Shown one piece after another: positions 47,085 through 60,076 of a stretch of DNA of 64,000 bases. Made by a program: the position numbers and the translations under genes. The stretch lies in NCBI GenBank assembly GCA_024138015.1, contig JAMXBB010000009.1, positions 46,344,842 through 46,408,841 of the forward strand. Direction: 5' to 3'. How positions within the stretch are numbered: the first letter of the stretch is position 1; every line of letters starts with the position of its first letter. The notes under the pieces were generated by a model. That model had not been told where the DNA came from. It was given only the letters and a program-made list of their open reading frames with translations, and did not search any database. This DNA comes from Lumnitzera littorea (lineage: Eukaryota > Streptophyta > Magnoliopsida > Myrtales > Combretaceae).

Positions 47085-47430
47085 TCCAGGATGGGAAGCG
47101 GCTGTGACAAGCGAAAAGTGAAAAAATAAAAAATAAAAAAATAAAAGAAAGTCCTTTCCTTTAAATTATATGTTCCCAACGTAAAGAAAAATAACATGAT
47201 TAAAAAAAGAAGCGATTTTCCCATTAATATTAAAAGGTTACAGCGTGGCAAGTACTCTGAAGTAGGAAAGGAGGGAAAAAATATTCTTCCCTAATGTACG
47301 TTACAATGATGTGTGGACAAAAAGGTAATATGTTTGCCAAATTTAAAAGACACGTGGCATTTTCTGCAGAAGCGGGACTGCGAAGGGGCAGCCGAACCGG
47401 TACAACAAAATTTCCCTCTACAATAAAACG
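47085..47430 (+). repeat. Right arm of the inverted pair, with a G-box
   Basis: Reads GGGAAGCGGCTGTGACAAGC at about 47094, then after about 220 bp GTTTGCCAAATTTAAAAGAC, ACGTGGCATTTTCTGCAGAA, GCGGGACTGCGAAGGGG. The core CACGTGGC at 47351-47358 is a perfect G-box/ABRE word; the other arm has CACATGGC. This arm has about 165 bp more between its two conserved blocks. These could be the ends of an uncharacterised transposon or duplicated promoter DNA. Confidence 0.6.
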
Positions 47431-48527
47431 TACACATACTTGGATGGAGTAACAGACTGAAATAGAATGCCCAGTCCAACAACATCCACGGTTCCCTCTA
47501 TATTTTAAACCTATCTAAGAATGGATCTATTCACCCGACACTAAGAACAACTTATACTACGAAATATTAGGAGATCTTTTCGAAGTTTAAACAAATTAAC
47601 TAAATCCTACGCTATACACAGATTTTGGTTAAAAAAGTATACTAAATGACAAAAATAATAAGTTTATTTAAAAGATATCGTAATTAACATATTAATAATA
47701 TATGTTTATAATATATTATGTGACCACTAGATAATTTTTAATAGAATTATGTCATTTGAGAAGAGTTTTCAGGATATTGGAGTGATTCATGCCAAGAGTT
47801 TAACTATTTTATATTAAATTGTGCAATAGTTGCAACTATTTGAAAAGCATATCATTTGATATGAATAGTTATGTTGTTTTATATAAAATTATGTAAAAGC
47901 TGCAATTATTTGAAATACGTATAAAAAGACATGTATTTTAAACAGTAGTTATAATAAATTTAAAAAATATAATACCACAACAAATACGAAAATTTTAATT
48001 TTTGATAAATATATTGTATTATTTTGTAAAATCTTATATTGAAATATGCAATATATTATTTATTATAATATTACCTACAAATGCACATTATATAGATAAA
48101 TGTACATACATAGTAAACAATGTTATATATTTTTATTATTTGTTTTATCTCATATATAACGTAAATTGTACTATGATATCCTATCATATAATATAATATG
48201 TCATTATATATATATATATTAGATTAAAAAATTGGTATTTAGGGGTTAAGATATGGGTAGGGTTTGATACCTTATTATTGTGCATATCTAAATTTGAACT
48301 ATGTTGCATCTTACGCATCCTAATATTTTTGTTTTTTTTACCAACCATATTATAACTTATTGGAGGGAAGTTGTAATGTTCTACAACTTGTCACGTGCTC
48401 TTAAAATTCTATTTTCTCCACATTCTCAATATCTCTCATAAATACATATTTGAAAATTTCTCCTTGAGTTAAACTTTCACAATTTGTGCCACTAAATGTT
48501 TTCTAAACAATTTTTTATTGAAAAGTA
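47431..48527. other. Stretch without gene
   Basis: Very AT-rich, with TA-rich blocks at 47690-48220 that give meaningless open frames. Nothing recognised. Confidence 0.4.
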
Positions 48528-50040
48528 TGTAATATCCATAAAAATGTATAAAAAATAAATATATGTTAGACTCTTAAAAATTTATGACAAGAACCCAAAC
48601 AACTATATCAACTTTTCTAATTATCCATGGATTCTCAAGTAAATCTCTCAACAAATGAATAAAATAGCAAATAAGATAAACCAAGTCTTAACATCTAAAA
48701 AGGTAAATAAACTAATGTTACTCCTTTGCTATCATCAAAGTAATAATACTCGTATCCTCTACTCGGATCCTCATACTGATAACCATAATCCTCGTAATAA
48801 CGTTGGTTATAATCCTTATAATCTGTTCTTGAAACTAAAAGCAAAAATTCACCGAAGGATAAGTAATGCCTAGCACAAAATACACGACCACATGCACATG
48901 AGATAAGCAATTACACATTCACATGCAACACAATGGTAAAATAAAACAACCACAGTTTAGTATCTCTTATTTAGATCAGCATACAACACAATTCTAGTTA
49001 TTCAAAACTTGGAATAACTCATGATTCAGATAAACAATATATATGATACTACATAGGTATTAGTGTTAGGTTCTCCCCAACACCTTAGAATCCAAAATCA
49101 ACATAGATCTATCCAAATCATTTCAAAGTATGGCTCCATTTGGGACAATTTTGCACTAAGATCATTGAGATGCTATCCTAAGACCATCGATCCTCTCGGT
49201 CTCTTAGCCCAATCAAGCACTTGCAACACAATTATTAATGGTCAAATAAGTATTTAGTTTAGTTATATTTCTCTACCCTAACAAGCACAATCGGCAGATC
49301 GTATCCCGTACTTGAATCTTGTGGAGGTTTGATTGAATCTATGTCAAGAGTCCTCTCAAAACTAAGACCTGAGATACAATGTAAGATAACATGCTTGGAA
49401 TGTATTTCCAAGTCTTTCTTTCCTAGATAAATCATTTCGCTTATCTTTACTAGATTATTGAGCAAAAAATATAGGCTATCCTAAGAGCTTAGAACCAATT
49501 TAGACTCCTAACTAGGTTTAGAAGCTATTAGATTATGATTTAAGATGTTAAAAACAAGTTTCAGAATGAAAAAGAGAAGACTCAAGTCCATGCCCTAAGA
49601 TTAGGATTGTGAACTTGAACCGTGGTCTTTACCGACTAAACTTCCCCCACGAACAAGCCTTGGACCACGGTTGTGTAATTTGGTCATAATTCCCTCATCT
49701 ATAAAAACCTCAAGATCACGTTGGTCCTCTACAAAAACAATTTGTACCAATGCTCAAGTCCAATAATGTTATATTCGGGTTAGTTCCGTGAAAGAGCAAC
49801 ATGTTGTGCTAAACTGACTTGTTTTTGTAGATGTCCTGGTTGGTCCTCTACAACAAGGATGGCCTTATTCCCATGTGTAAAGCAAATTACGTCCAGCCAA
49901 GAAATGAGCTTGAAAAAAGCTCAAGAAATTTTCTCCATAATTGATTTTGTTTTTTGCTCTGTTTCTAATTTAACACAGTTGGCTTCTTAAAATGATTTAG
50001 CGAATATCTTGTAAATTTCACCTCCATTGTTGAGAAAATC
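48528..50040. mobile_element. Possible fourth decayed LTR, boundaries uncertain
   Basis: A start like TGTAATATCC occurs at 48528, as in the other solo LTRs, and the interior texture (for example blocks about 48650-49250, including a TTCACCGAAGGATAAGTAATG segment) resembles them. No convincing right end or target-site duplication was found. Open frames here are shadows. Confidence 0.3.
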
Positions 50041-50313
50041 TGGAAGGGGAGTCAGTAGATTAAAAAGGTAAATAAATAATTCTCTTTATTAAATTTTAGT
50101 AATGTCAAAAAAGCATCTAACGGATGCCAATTAAGAAATACATGTCTTTTTCACCTTAACACTGTTTATTGAGCTCCGTTGGCTGAAATAAAACACTTCT
50201 TCATTATACAATATAGAATAAATAAACAAGAATTGCTCTTTTAATGCTAGACTCGTACAAGGTCCTGATCACCGAAGAGATACAGCATTACTAGCTCCGC
50301 TTCAAAAAAGAAA

Positions 50314-50508
50314 ATGGAGTTGCTATGGCCTCTTCTCTTAGTGGTATTTCCCTTGGCTTCCATCAAAGAAGATGTCTGCACTAGCAACCTTCAGTCAATG
50401 GAATCAGTAGTTTCACTAACCCAAAACAAAAGTAGTTTTCTAATTGATGGAGCTTGTGGATTTATTCATTCACAGCATAGGAGTACATTAGATCATTTCC
50501 CAAGCTGA
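50314..50508 (+). CDS. Hypothetical short secreted-like ORF or first exon, 64 aa
   Basis: I do not recognise this protein. The ATG at 50314 is in good plant context (AAGAAAATGGAG: A at -3, G at +4). Residues 1-16 (MELLWPLLLVVFPLAS) look like a signal peptide with a hydrophobic core. The rest (SIKEDVCTSNLQSMESVVSL and later) has two Cys and no known domain. The frame stops with TGA at 50506-50508. It could be a small peptide gene, a first exon, or an accidental frame in old DNA. The sequence just downstream (50519-50707) is open on the minus strand for 62 codons, also unrecognised. The local GC content is higher than around it. Transcription evidence is needed to believe it. Confidence 0.25.
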   Translation: MELLWPLLLVVFPLASIKEDVCTSNLQSMESVVSLTQNKSSFLIDGACGFIHSQHRSTLDHFPS

Positions 50509-50749
50509 CGATTGAATGTCATCCCTTTCTAGTCCTGCTGCATTCTCCTGTTGAAGTTGGGTATCCAAATCGAAAAGAACTCATCTCATAGGGTCCGTCT
50601 CTTTGATTGACACCAACACCGGTAGATAGAAATTTAGAAGTAATCGAAAGGGGCTGGTCTGTTGGAGTCATTAACCAAGTGCATGCGCAATAGATTGCAT
50701 TCTTCATTGAGAAATAGGAAAAAAATATTCAAAAGAGAAAAAGGCACAG

Positions 50750-53530
50750 GAAATCTTAAAACCTATAAAGGTTTTGTAATCAAGTCCTGAAAATTTCAAC
50801 AATCAAATCCTTTTTTCCCCCCAATTAGAAATCCAGTCAAGTGGTTTTTAAAATTGCATAATCAAGTCTAATATAGTTTGACATATCTTAATATTTTCCT
50901 TGCTGTATGGGCTAATGTGGAAAAGGTATATCCTTGAAAGTTTTGAGAGAAAAGATTATTAAAATGTTAATTTTTCTTTTAATAGTTATAGGATTAGATT
51001 GCAAGCTTTTTCGAAAAGATTTTACATCTTCATTGTACAATTTTTAAAAGTTTTTGGACATGATTGCTAAAGTTAAAATTTTAGTATATTATTCTAAAAA
51101 TCCATAAGTTCAAGCGTGTTTACTACACTTACAAGCACTAGATTGCAAAAAGTAAAAAAAGTTTGAGCACGTTCAATGATTAACTAATAATACACATGCA
51201 CAACATATTTAAAATATACATTGTAATACCATGCCCCAATATGTTCATGTTGGAATATATGATGTAACGTGTTATATAACTTACATATTCTGAAACCGGA
51301 ATTTATTAGTCACATGTAGGTACGGATGTTAAAAATCCTAGTCCTGCTTATACGATTCTACGTGATGCGATTAGATGTCATATGATCGAACATGTAGCGA
51401 TACCACGAACGAATTCGAATGAAAAAAAAATGAATTTTTGGATTTTATGGCTTTGGAAATGAAAAGATGTATTTTTTTTAATGGATTTTTAGTTAAAAAG
51501 GAACAAGAAATAAAAATATGGATAATCTATGAATTAGATATAGTACACTGAAATGAGTTATTTAATTCTTAATTGATATTATGCACGATTAAGAATTAAA
51601 TAAAAAACGTCTGCAATTGTTCAATCTATATTATGCACATCTAAATAGCAAGAAGGATTCGACCTATTCAATAATCACAAGTCAATAAATAGAAAGGTTT
51701 TGTATTTGATTGCCACAATTCGACAAACAAATTGATTAAGTTCATAGAAAGATGAGAAAACTCTCATCAAACAATATCATCTACTGAAGCTATTGGCTAT
51801 CAATGAGTGTTACGATATTTATATTAATTCCCTACCAACCCTAAGGGTATGGGTGTAAATTGACCTATCAAGATATTAAATAAACCTAATAAAATAAGAA
51901 ACGAACAAATGTTTTAAAAAATAAACGAACTCGCTATAAGGATAAAATGGTCAAGGTTCATTGGCATAAACTCAACCATGATCCTCTCGAATCATAAATG
52001 ATTACAATTCTTTTTCTCCATCACAGTCATGTTGTTGTAATTGTTGGGTGTGCAACTAATTGCGCTTTGAAGCAAGGGAATGTTCCTCAGGCGTAAACCT
52101 CTCTGATGCTTGAATATTCCTATTTTTTGTTCCTCAACACACTATCGATACTTCCTTTTCAAGAATTTAATTTCCATAAATATAAGTCACTAAATTGCTA
52201 ATTAATAGATTTATATTTAAACAACCCAAAGATATCGAGTTCCTTTAGCATACTAATTTCGATCTTAAACCTAGATATGTAGTCAAAACCAATAATGCTT
52301 TGTTTGTTGTTCCTAAAATAATTTCCAACAAGGGGTAGCTTCTCAATACACCATCAATACTTCCTATTCTTGCAAACTCTTCCATAATCGAATAGCTATA
52401 AGCAATTATGGAGGGAAGTTGAAATGAATCAAACCACTTTGATACTATTCACTTTCAACTTTTTATTTTTTCTCTAGTTAGTCAAGAGTGTAATAGATGT
52501 GTCGATTGGTTGGCAAACTAAGGCAGAAAAGGGCTTATGCATGTGTTTTAGAGAGTTAAATCTTCCAAACCCTTTAAGTGAATTGCTCTTATTTGATAGT
52601 GATGTTGCTTCATGAACTTTATGTACTGGTTGTTTTCACTTTCAATGCAATGAAGTGTTATGTGGCAAAAAAAAAATAAATAAATAAATAAATCAAACCA
52701 TACTTGTTTTCTTATTTACATACATATATTTATATTTATTTTGACATGTCAACTTAAATTATAATTTAATATATCTTATTTTTATTTGCAATTAATTTGA
52801 ACCTTTACTTCTTAGTCATGCTCTATGATAACAATCCATTCAATTTACCAAATGGAATAGACTCGTAATGAAATAACTATGCATTATTAATTGAACAAGC
52901 ATATATACTTGAACAAAAAGCATATTAGGAATAGACTTATAATACAGTTAAAACAATAATATGGCCCTTCCCTCTCTCTTTTACTTAGAGTAATTCCTTC
53001 TTTAGAAGCTTATATACATATTTTGGCTTAAAAAGCGTTCTTAAACAAACATAATTGAAAAATAAGAAAACTAACCTTTTTAATTTTAGCATAAAAAGAT
53101 TCGTGATTCATGATTATCTAGATATGGTTTGTCCCTCTTCAAATAGAGAGAATCATTAGCAATAGACTGAAAGTGTTGGTTTGTAGCCAAAATTAAAAAG
53201 ATTCATTTTTTAAGCCAAAATTAAAAAGACGAGGAAGAGTTAAGGCAATTGTCGAGCCTTAACAACATATGCAACAATTATTGCCTCATGTAGAGTAGAG
53301 GGACTCTTTGAACAAGGAAAGCTTCTCAACAAACTGAGAAAGGACCTAGTTAAGGCAATTATTGGCAATGATGAAGAACAAGATAAGGACACTTGAAGTT
53401 GAGTGTATGGTTAGTGGTCCGAATGTTGGTTCAAGGGACTTTGGAAGTAGTGCTAAAGTTTGTCGTAAGAGAGTATTAGTATGTAACTAAAGGGATAGTG
53501 TCATTGCTTGTATGTGCTATTGTAGCGACC
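50750..53530. other. Stretch without gene
   Basis: AT-rich DNA with no recognised family. A poly-A/ATAA run at 52668-52693 resembles the tail of a retroposed copy, but I could not find a LINE or SINE body before it. Confidence 0.35.
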
Positions 53531-53534
53531 CTCA

Positions 53535-53553
53535 TCTCTCTCTCTCTCTCTCC
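53535..53553 (+). repeat. (CT)n microsatellite
   Basis: About nine CT dinucleotides. Confidence 0.85.
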
Positions 53554-53639
53554 TTCGAGGATCCATCATATTTGGACTTTCTTTTTAATTCTTTAATCTT
53601 TCCAAAGCAATTTTTCTAGTGATGTGATTTATAGATCTT

Positions 53640-53965
53640 AACTCATTGGAGTTTAGTGCTAATAGTGGTGGTGGTGGCAACTAGAGTCTGTTATGGTCGT
53701 AGTGGTGGGCAAGTTAGCATGGTAGTCGTAGTGTAATGATGCTTAGGTAATGGTGGTGTATGGTGGAGGTTTGTTGGAGGAGACAAGGACAATGGTAGAC
53801 TTTATATGGTGAATTGGAGTTCTTAGGTTAAACAACTTAAGAATCTTAATTCAGTAAAATGAAAAATTGGAATTCCTCATGGAATTCCCATTACGGCTTT
53901 AAAAATAAAGTGAACACCGTAATAAGATTTCATGATGAATTAGGAGGGAATGAAATAGTCATTCT
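53640..53965. mobile_element. Relative of the GGT-core MITE candidate
   Basis: GTGGTGGTGG-rich stretch (53660-53790), then the subterminal motif GTGAACACCGTAATAAG at about 53912-53928, also present in inverted, mutated form at 16938-17655 (TTATTACAGTGTTTACTT). The left end is not found. Same family is likely. Confidence 0.4.
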
Positions 53966-55156
53966 CTCCTAAGAGAACAAATTGTAAATGTAAGCACTTT
54001 ACATCTATTTGGAAAGTAATTATATACAAACGAGCATGCATGTAAGAATTTTTAGGTTAAATTTAAATACAACGGTAATAAAGTAGAATAAATTAATTGC
54101 GAATGAAATAAATAAAATAGAAGAAGGAATAGAAAACTTATGTTATATATATACCTTAAAGGGTATATTTAAACATAATGGTAGAAGCAATAAGAGGTTA
54201 AGTTGCATGACCTCTTAAACATGACAATGAGGTAAGCTCAATTCTTGTAAGATTCAATTTTCTTTTCTAAGTTGCATTTATATTTATGTTTCATTCTAAT
54301 TCATTGAATCTCTCCAAAGAGAAGTATTTATATTTATGTTGCTTAATGAAATTCTTTCTCTCTTTTTTTAGCATTTTTTCCAATAACTTCAAATTTCATT
54401 CATTAAAAAAAGTATAGTTAACTAAATATATTTCCCTTAGAAAAATACTAATTTAAATAAGGTAAGTCGATCCCTAAACTATATAGTCCTACATATTTTC
54501 TTGCATATATATATATATATATATAATTATTTTCTATTTTCTAACAGTTTAGTTTTAAGTGAATCATTTCCTTCATGGCACCAAAGCAAATCATTTCAAA
54601 TAGTATGAGGATCGACCTAGACATCATCATTAAATATAGAGAAGTTGTATTTTATAATTAAATTTAGCTAATGCCTCAATAGATATAGCTTGCAATAATA
54701 TAAGCTAAAATTCAAAAGATATGGATGAAAACTTGCCGTTTGAAAATTGCCATCCCCAATTTGTCCCAACCTATAATATTATGTCACATGGTATCTAAAT
54801 TTAATATAAATATAAATTTACCAATATACTTGATGCAGGAACTCAAAATTTTATATAAATATAAATTGATCCTTTTCAACTAATATTATTACTTATCTAA
54901 GCTATATAAGGAAAAAAGTATCTCCTAGAGTCACCTTATTAATGGAATTCAAATTGCGAGTTCCCATATCAATAATGTACTAGATTAATAAATTTATATT
55001 TATATTAAATTGAAGCTTTAATGAACTCTGTTTTTTAAAAACAAACTTTATGAGGTCACTTCATAAATTGTTCTAATCTCATTGTAATGTTTGAACTAAA
55101 ATGAAGAAATTTAACTAAAATTGTAAATTTAGGAGCTTAGAATCTAGGATTATCAC
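53966..55156. other. Stretch without gene
   Basis: AT-rich, with a TA microsatellite at 54505-54525. No recognised coding sequence. Confidence 0.4.
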
Positions 55157-56700
55157 AATTTACTACAAGATTTGCAATATAAATATTTTACCAATTTGAA
55201 GTTTTTTTTTTTTAAATTAAATCTTTATCATTAACAAAATAAGAAAACTTAGTCATTTAATAATGATGATTTATATCAATAACAATTGAAACATATTATT
55301 GAGTTGTGTAAGTTGCATTCTCAAAGCCTACCCTATTCTTTAGTCACAGTAAAGTTGGATAATGACATTCAATAATTAATAATTTGAATTTTGAATTTGG
55401 GTAAATTATATTGACTATCAGTGTAAACTTTGTAAATGACATAAGCATCCCACTTTTTCAAAATATTACACTAACCCCTTGGCTTATTAGGTTGCTAATA
55501 TGGCATAAATGATAATGTGTCATTATTATGTCATTGCCTTATTAGCATTTCCAAATATAAAAGTTATTAATAAATTTATTTAAATATTATATATATTAAA
55601 AAAGTAAAATTATAAAAAATTAAAATAAATTCAAAAAAATGTAAGAAAAAGAAAAAACATATTGAAATTTTTCATTAAAAAATAGATCTACTTTGAATAA
55701 TGTAAAATATTTGAACAAAATTAATAAATTTATTTAAATATTATATATATTAAATAACTAAAATTATAAAGTAAATTAAAATAAATTCAAAAAAATATAA
55801 GAAATAGAAAAAAACATACTAAATTTTTTCTGTAAAAAATATATCCACTTTAAATAATGTAAAATATTTGAACAACATTGAGAATGATGAGTATAGATTC
55901 ATAAACCAACAAAGACTAATTGTGAAATTTTAATTGTGGATTCCTACATCAAATGACTCAAAATTATTCATCCATAATGAGGCAAACAAGGAAACTAATA
56001 CTATACAATAGCAACTAATTTTTGCTAATGGTTATAGATCTCCATATGAAGCAATTGAGATAAAATTATAAGCTTCTTTATGCAACTTATAAACAAAAAC
56101 CATACGTGATTAAAGTAATATTGTGATCAATAATCTAATAACTAATTATATGTGGGATAAAATTTGATTGAATGTTATAAAAAATATATCTAATAATTAA
56201 ATAAATGGCTATAATTTTTTTATATCATTTTTATTTTTCTTGAAATTTTCTAAATTTTTATTTAATTTATTCTCAATGTTGTTCAAATATTTTACATTGT
56301 TCAAAGTAGATCTATTTTTTAAAGAAAAATTTCAATATTTTTTTCTTTTTCTTATATTTTTATGAATTTATTTTAATATTTTTATTATTTTATTTATTTA
56401 ATATATATAATATGTTAATAAAATTATTAATAATTTTATATTTAATAATGCTGATAAGGTAATTACATGACGATGACACATCATCATTTATGCCATATCA
56501 GCATCCAAATAAGCAAGGGCACTAAGTGTAGTATTTTGAAAAAGTGAGGTGTCCTGTCATTTACAAAATTTATGGAGGTGGTCAATATAATTTACCTTTT
56601 GAATTTTGATGTGAATTAATATTAATAAAAATTTTCTTTTGTCAAGATATTAATGAAAATTGAGACGTATTATTGATAACAAAAAGTTAATGAAAATTGA
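55157..56700 (+). repeat. Block A of a duplicated segment, interrupted by a MITE
   Basis: The sequence at 55157-55398 continues at 56607-56700. Both parts match block B (57160-57480): TTTGCAATATAAATATTTT, AATGATTTATATCAATGACA, and after the MITE GATGTGAATTAATATTAATA against GATGTGAATTGATATTAATA. The copies lie in direct orientation about 2 kb apart. Confidence 0.75.
55399..56596. mobile_element. MULE-type MITE with long inverted arms, 1.2 kb
   Basis: Left arm starts GGGTAAATTATATTGAC; the right end is GTCAATATAATTTACC. The arms match inward for about 400 bp (for example AATGACATAAGCATCCCACT against the inverted AATGACAGGACACCTCACTT). The decamer TTTTGAATTT flanks both sides (55389-55398 and 56597-56606), a duplication of the 9-11 bp size typical of Mutator-like elements. 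The left arm contains a tandem duplication of about 153 bp (55566-55718 and 55719-55875). There is no transposase. Block B preserves the site without the insertion, although the exact edge is uncertain because TTTTGAA repeats in the target. Confidence 0.8.
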
Positions 56701-57159
56701 GATATACTATTAATGAGATTGTCTAAAAGGTGCACTTTTTTTTACCATTTAACTTTTCTATGTAATTTATTAAATCCATTTAATATAGAAAGAAAACAAG
56801 GAAACCACATATTTTCTTTCTTAGATAGAGCATTATTTATTAATTGATTTAGTAATTAGTCCCACAATTATCCCACTTACTAAGTTAGATGTAAGAAGAA
56901 TTAGATATACATGTTCCCTACTCTATAACAATACAAAAAATATATATATATATTTAATCAAAATTAGAGTTTATTAAAGTTTTCAAATTTGAAGTTTATC
57001 ATAATTTATCATAAAAATTTTTCAAATATAAAAGTATGTTCGATCATAAAAATAAGAAGTTTTTCAATATTTATTATGTCAAAAAATATATTAATATATA
57101 TTGTTATAGTAAGTATTTTGAAGAAAATTACCTTTACTAATTGGCCATCAAATAATTCA

Positions 57160-57480
57160 CATTTACTACAAAATTTGCAATATAAATATTTTTACCAATT
57201 TGGAGTTTGTTTTGAAACTAAACCTTTATCATTAACAAAATAAGAGAACTTAGTCATTCATTAATAATGATTTATATCAATGACAATTGAAACATATCAT
57301 TGGATTGTGTAAGCAGCATTCTCGGAGCTTGCCCAATGCTTTAATCGTAGCAAGACCAATTAATGACATCAATAATTAATGATTTGAATTTTGATGTGAA
57401 TTGATATTAATAAAATATTTTTTTTTGTCACAATATTAATGAAAATTAAGATGTATTATTAATGGCAAAAAGTTAAAAAA
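57160..57480 (+). repeat. Block B of the duplicated segment, without the MITE
   Basis: Uninterrupted copy. The phrase AATGATTTGAATTTTGATGT runs straight across the position where block A is split. Confidence 0.75.
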
Positions 57481-58305
57481 AGTAACAATAAAATATATGC
57501 ATATATTAGGCATTTATTAATGGTAATATGTTATTAATAGGTTAATTATGAGAAACAAAGTTTAATGTGAATCGAAATATTTATTAATAGCAAATTCAAT
57601 GACACCATTCAAATTTTAAATTTTTTTGAAAAGAGATTTTAAATGTTAAATTTTTATACCATGTAGTTATATTAATTGTTTCTAATTGATTAACTTCTTT
57701 TATGTGTACACTACAAAATGATTGCACATTAATGTTAATCTTTTTTTTCTTTTCAAACATGGGAACATAACATTGATAAATTGAATATAGTAAAATAACC
57801 TCAATATGACATATCATACTATAATATGTAGTTTTGAATGTAACTTTTTTTTTTTGTATTCATTCTTTTTATTTCATTATTTGCGTAGTTCCATAATTTC
57901 GTTTCTCAAATTATATTATAATATATAATTTTAGAAACTTTTTTCTTTTTATATATATCATTTTTATAGTATCACTAATGCATTTCTATAATTTTATGTC
58001 ATATCATATCATCATATATAGTTTCGACAGCTTTTATACATACATATATATATCCCATCTATTCATGTTATCATTGATGTTTTTTCATAATTTTTATCAT
58101 ATCATATTGTAATATATGGTTTCATAATCTTTTTCCCTTATATATATAAATTTTTATGATATCATTAATGTATTCCATAATTTTTAGTCATACTTACTTT
58201 AATTTTGGAAGTACTTATTTTCTATATTCTATTATAGCAAATTAATATTCAGAAATTCATTTTAAATCATTCCTTATGTGAAAATTATGTATATATTATA
58301 GTATA
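57481..58305. other. Stretch without gene
   Basis: Very AT-rich, with words such as CATAATTTTTATCATATCATA recurring loosely at 57960-58200. No gene seen. Confidence 0.4.
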
Positions 58306-58310
58306 CTATG

Positions 58311-60051
58311 TGATAAGTGCTTTATCACACATATTTATAAATAGGTTTTATAGCGCTTTTCATATTTTTATGGGTATTGCGTGGATATTTAGTACTTAAT
58401 TAAATAATAGTTTGATTTCAAGTCTTTAATAAATAATAGAGAAGAAAGTGAAAAGAATGAATCAAGTCATACTTAATTTGGAGTTCAATTAGAAAATTTA
58501 CAAGTTTTTAAAGATTAACATAGTTATTTAACATGAACACGTTGGAGCTGTGATTATTTGATTAATGACTAGAAAATTTGATAGACCTTTTGACATGGCC
58601 ATGTGGGGATATTGAAAAAATAAAATAAAGCCTTAAAATGGAATTGGAGCTCACAACGTCAATGGAGATCTCTAGCCATACGTGTCAACGTAACGACTGT
58701 CATGCCCAATTGAAAAGCGAACTGATGCCGTGCCTTCAAATTGGAGAAGCCCATACAGAAATCACTTGAAGCCCATGTGTCAACATTTCCAATGTTCAAT
58801 GTGCGGTCAATGAAGAAGTCAACGGCTTGTGTTGAATATTTCTTTCACAATTCTATGTCATATGACATCCAGGAGGAGACTAATTGAAGAAACAATGTCC
58901 AGCCCATTGCGAATTACGAGTCAGTGTCCAATCCAATTCCATAGTCCATTATCCATCATGAAAGCAAAAGTCAAAGGTCCAAATTGTATTCCACGTGCAA
59001 GTCAGGTTTTCGATTCATATAAAAGCAAAATGAGGATAGGTACATCAGAGAGAATATTCACGGAAGACGGTCGCGACCAAACACGAGGCAGCACACATCC
59101 ACTGGCCGATTCTTTTTGTCGTTCTGTAGAGCAGTTGTTTAATTTCTTTTAGTTTTTAAGTAATGGGATCAATATCCATCACAAGCCGTGTTGTAATTTA
59201 TTTGAAGATCGAAAGATTGAAAACTCTAAGTTTTTTTATATGAGTTATATTTTCTTTTTCTTTCTTAGTATTTTTGTTCATGAATTACATTTTTCCTCTT
59301 GTGATTTGTATCCTTCACAAAATTATGAATTAGCCTTTTTTTTATTGGGATATTGAATTGATGAATATGTGATATTTCTATATTAAATATTTGAAATTTA
59401 GTTTTCTTGATATTTTTGTCATTAAAAATGTATTTTATTATTTATGAAATACATCTTAGATTGAGTTAAGATATGATAAAAGTAAAATTAATTCAATCAA
59501 TTCCATAATAAACTAACATATGATTATAAGTAAAGCATAAGAGATTATGTATTGTAATTGAGTTATGATTTAAAACATAAAACTGTTAATTAACTAAATA
59601 ATCTTTTTAAAAAATAGAAAGACTTAGTTAATTAATTGAGATAATTCACACTTTGAGAAAAGATAATTATGTGCTTCATTACTTTGACAAATCAAGAAAG
59701 AAATCAAAGGAAATAATCTACACTAATTAAGGATTCAATAGTCTAAAGTGGTATATTTAAATGTCATCATCGTTAACATCAATTCAAAATTCCAATTTGC
59801 TGGTTCATTGATTTCATCTTTTAAGGTGTTGGTTTCCTATGTTTTCCTTTTTAATTAGGAGATAATTTACATTCTTCTATTTTAGTATATTTTAGTTTGC
59901 CTAGATATAAGTAGAACTAATATAATTGAAAACTAGTCCTCATCTCTATGGGAACAAATTGGTCGTCACCAGTATTATATTACATACGCGATGTAGTATA
60001 CTTATTAGTATAAAATATGCTTTTATATTAAAAGTAGTGGTTAGCGTATCA
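58311..60051 (+). repeat. Probable 5' LTR of the Athila-like element
   Basis: Starts TGATAAGTGCTTTATCACAC, a start common for Athila-type LTRs, and ends near GCGTATCA, just ahead of the primer-binding site. The 107-codon open frame at 58829-59152 within it has no domain that I know and is likely LTR sequence. No partner LTR is present in the window, so the limits rest on the start motif and on the PBS. Confidence 0.6.
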
Positions 60052-60058
60052 AGTTTTT

Positions 60059-60076
60059 TTGCACTGTTTCTAGGGA
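60059..60076 (+). promoter_or_regulatory. Decayed tRNA primer-binding site
   Basis: TTGCACTGTTTCTAGGGA matches 12 of 18 bases of the TGGCGCCGTTGCCGGGGA site used by Athila-type elements; five of the six differences are C-to-T, G-to-A or G-to-T. It is followed by TTGTGATGCTAA. Confidence 0.6.

Noticed and set aside
46859..47251. 130-codon minus-strand ORF with hydrophobic N-terminus
   Set aside because: Phe/Leu-rich by AT composition, overlaps the inverted repeat arm, no recognisable family.
52640..52695. Possible SINE or LINE tail (poly-A with ATAA repeats)
   Set aside because: No pol III boxes or LINE coding sequence found upstream and no target-site duplication.
58829..59152. 107-codon ORF, looks protein-like
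   Set aside because: It sits inside the probable Athila-like LTR, has no domain I recognise, and LTRs of this group often hold such frames.
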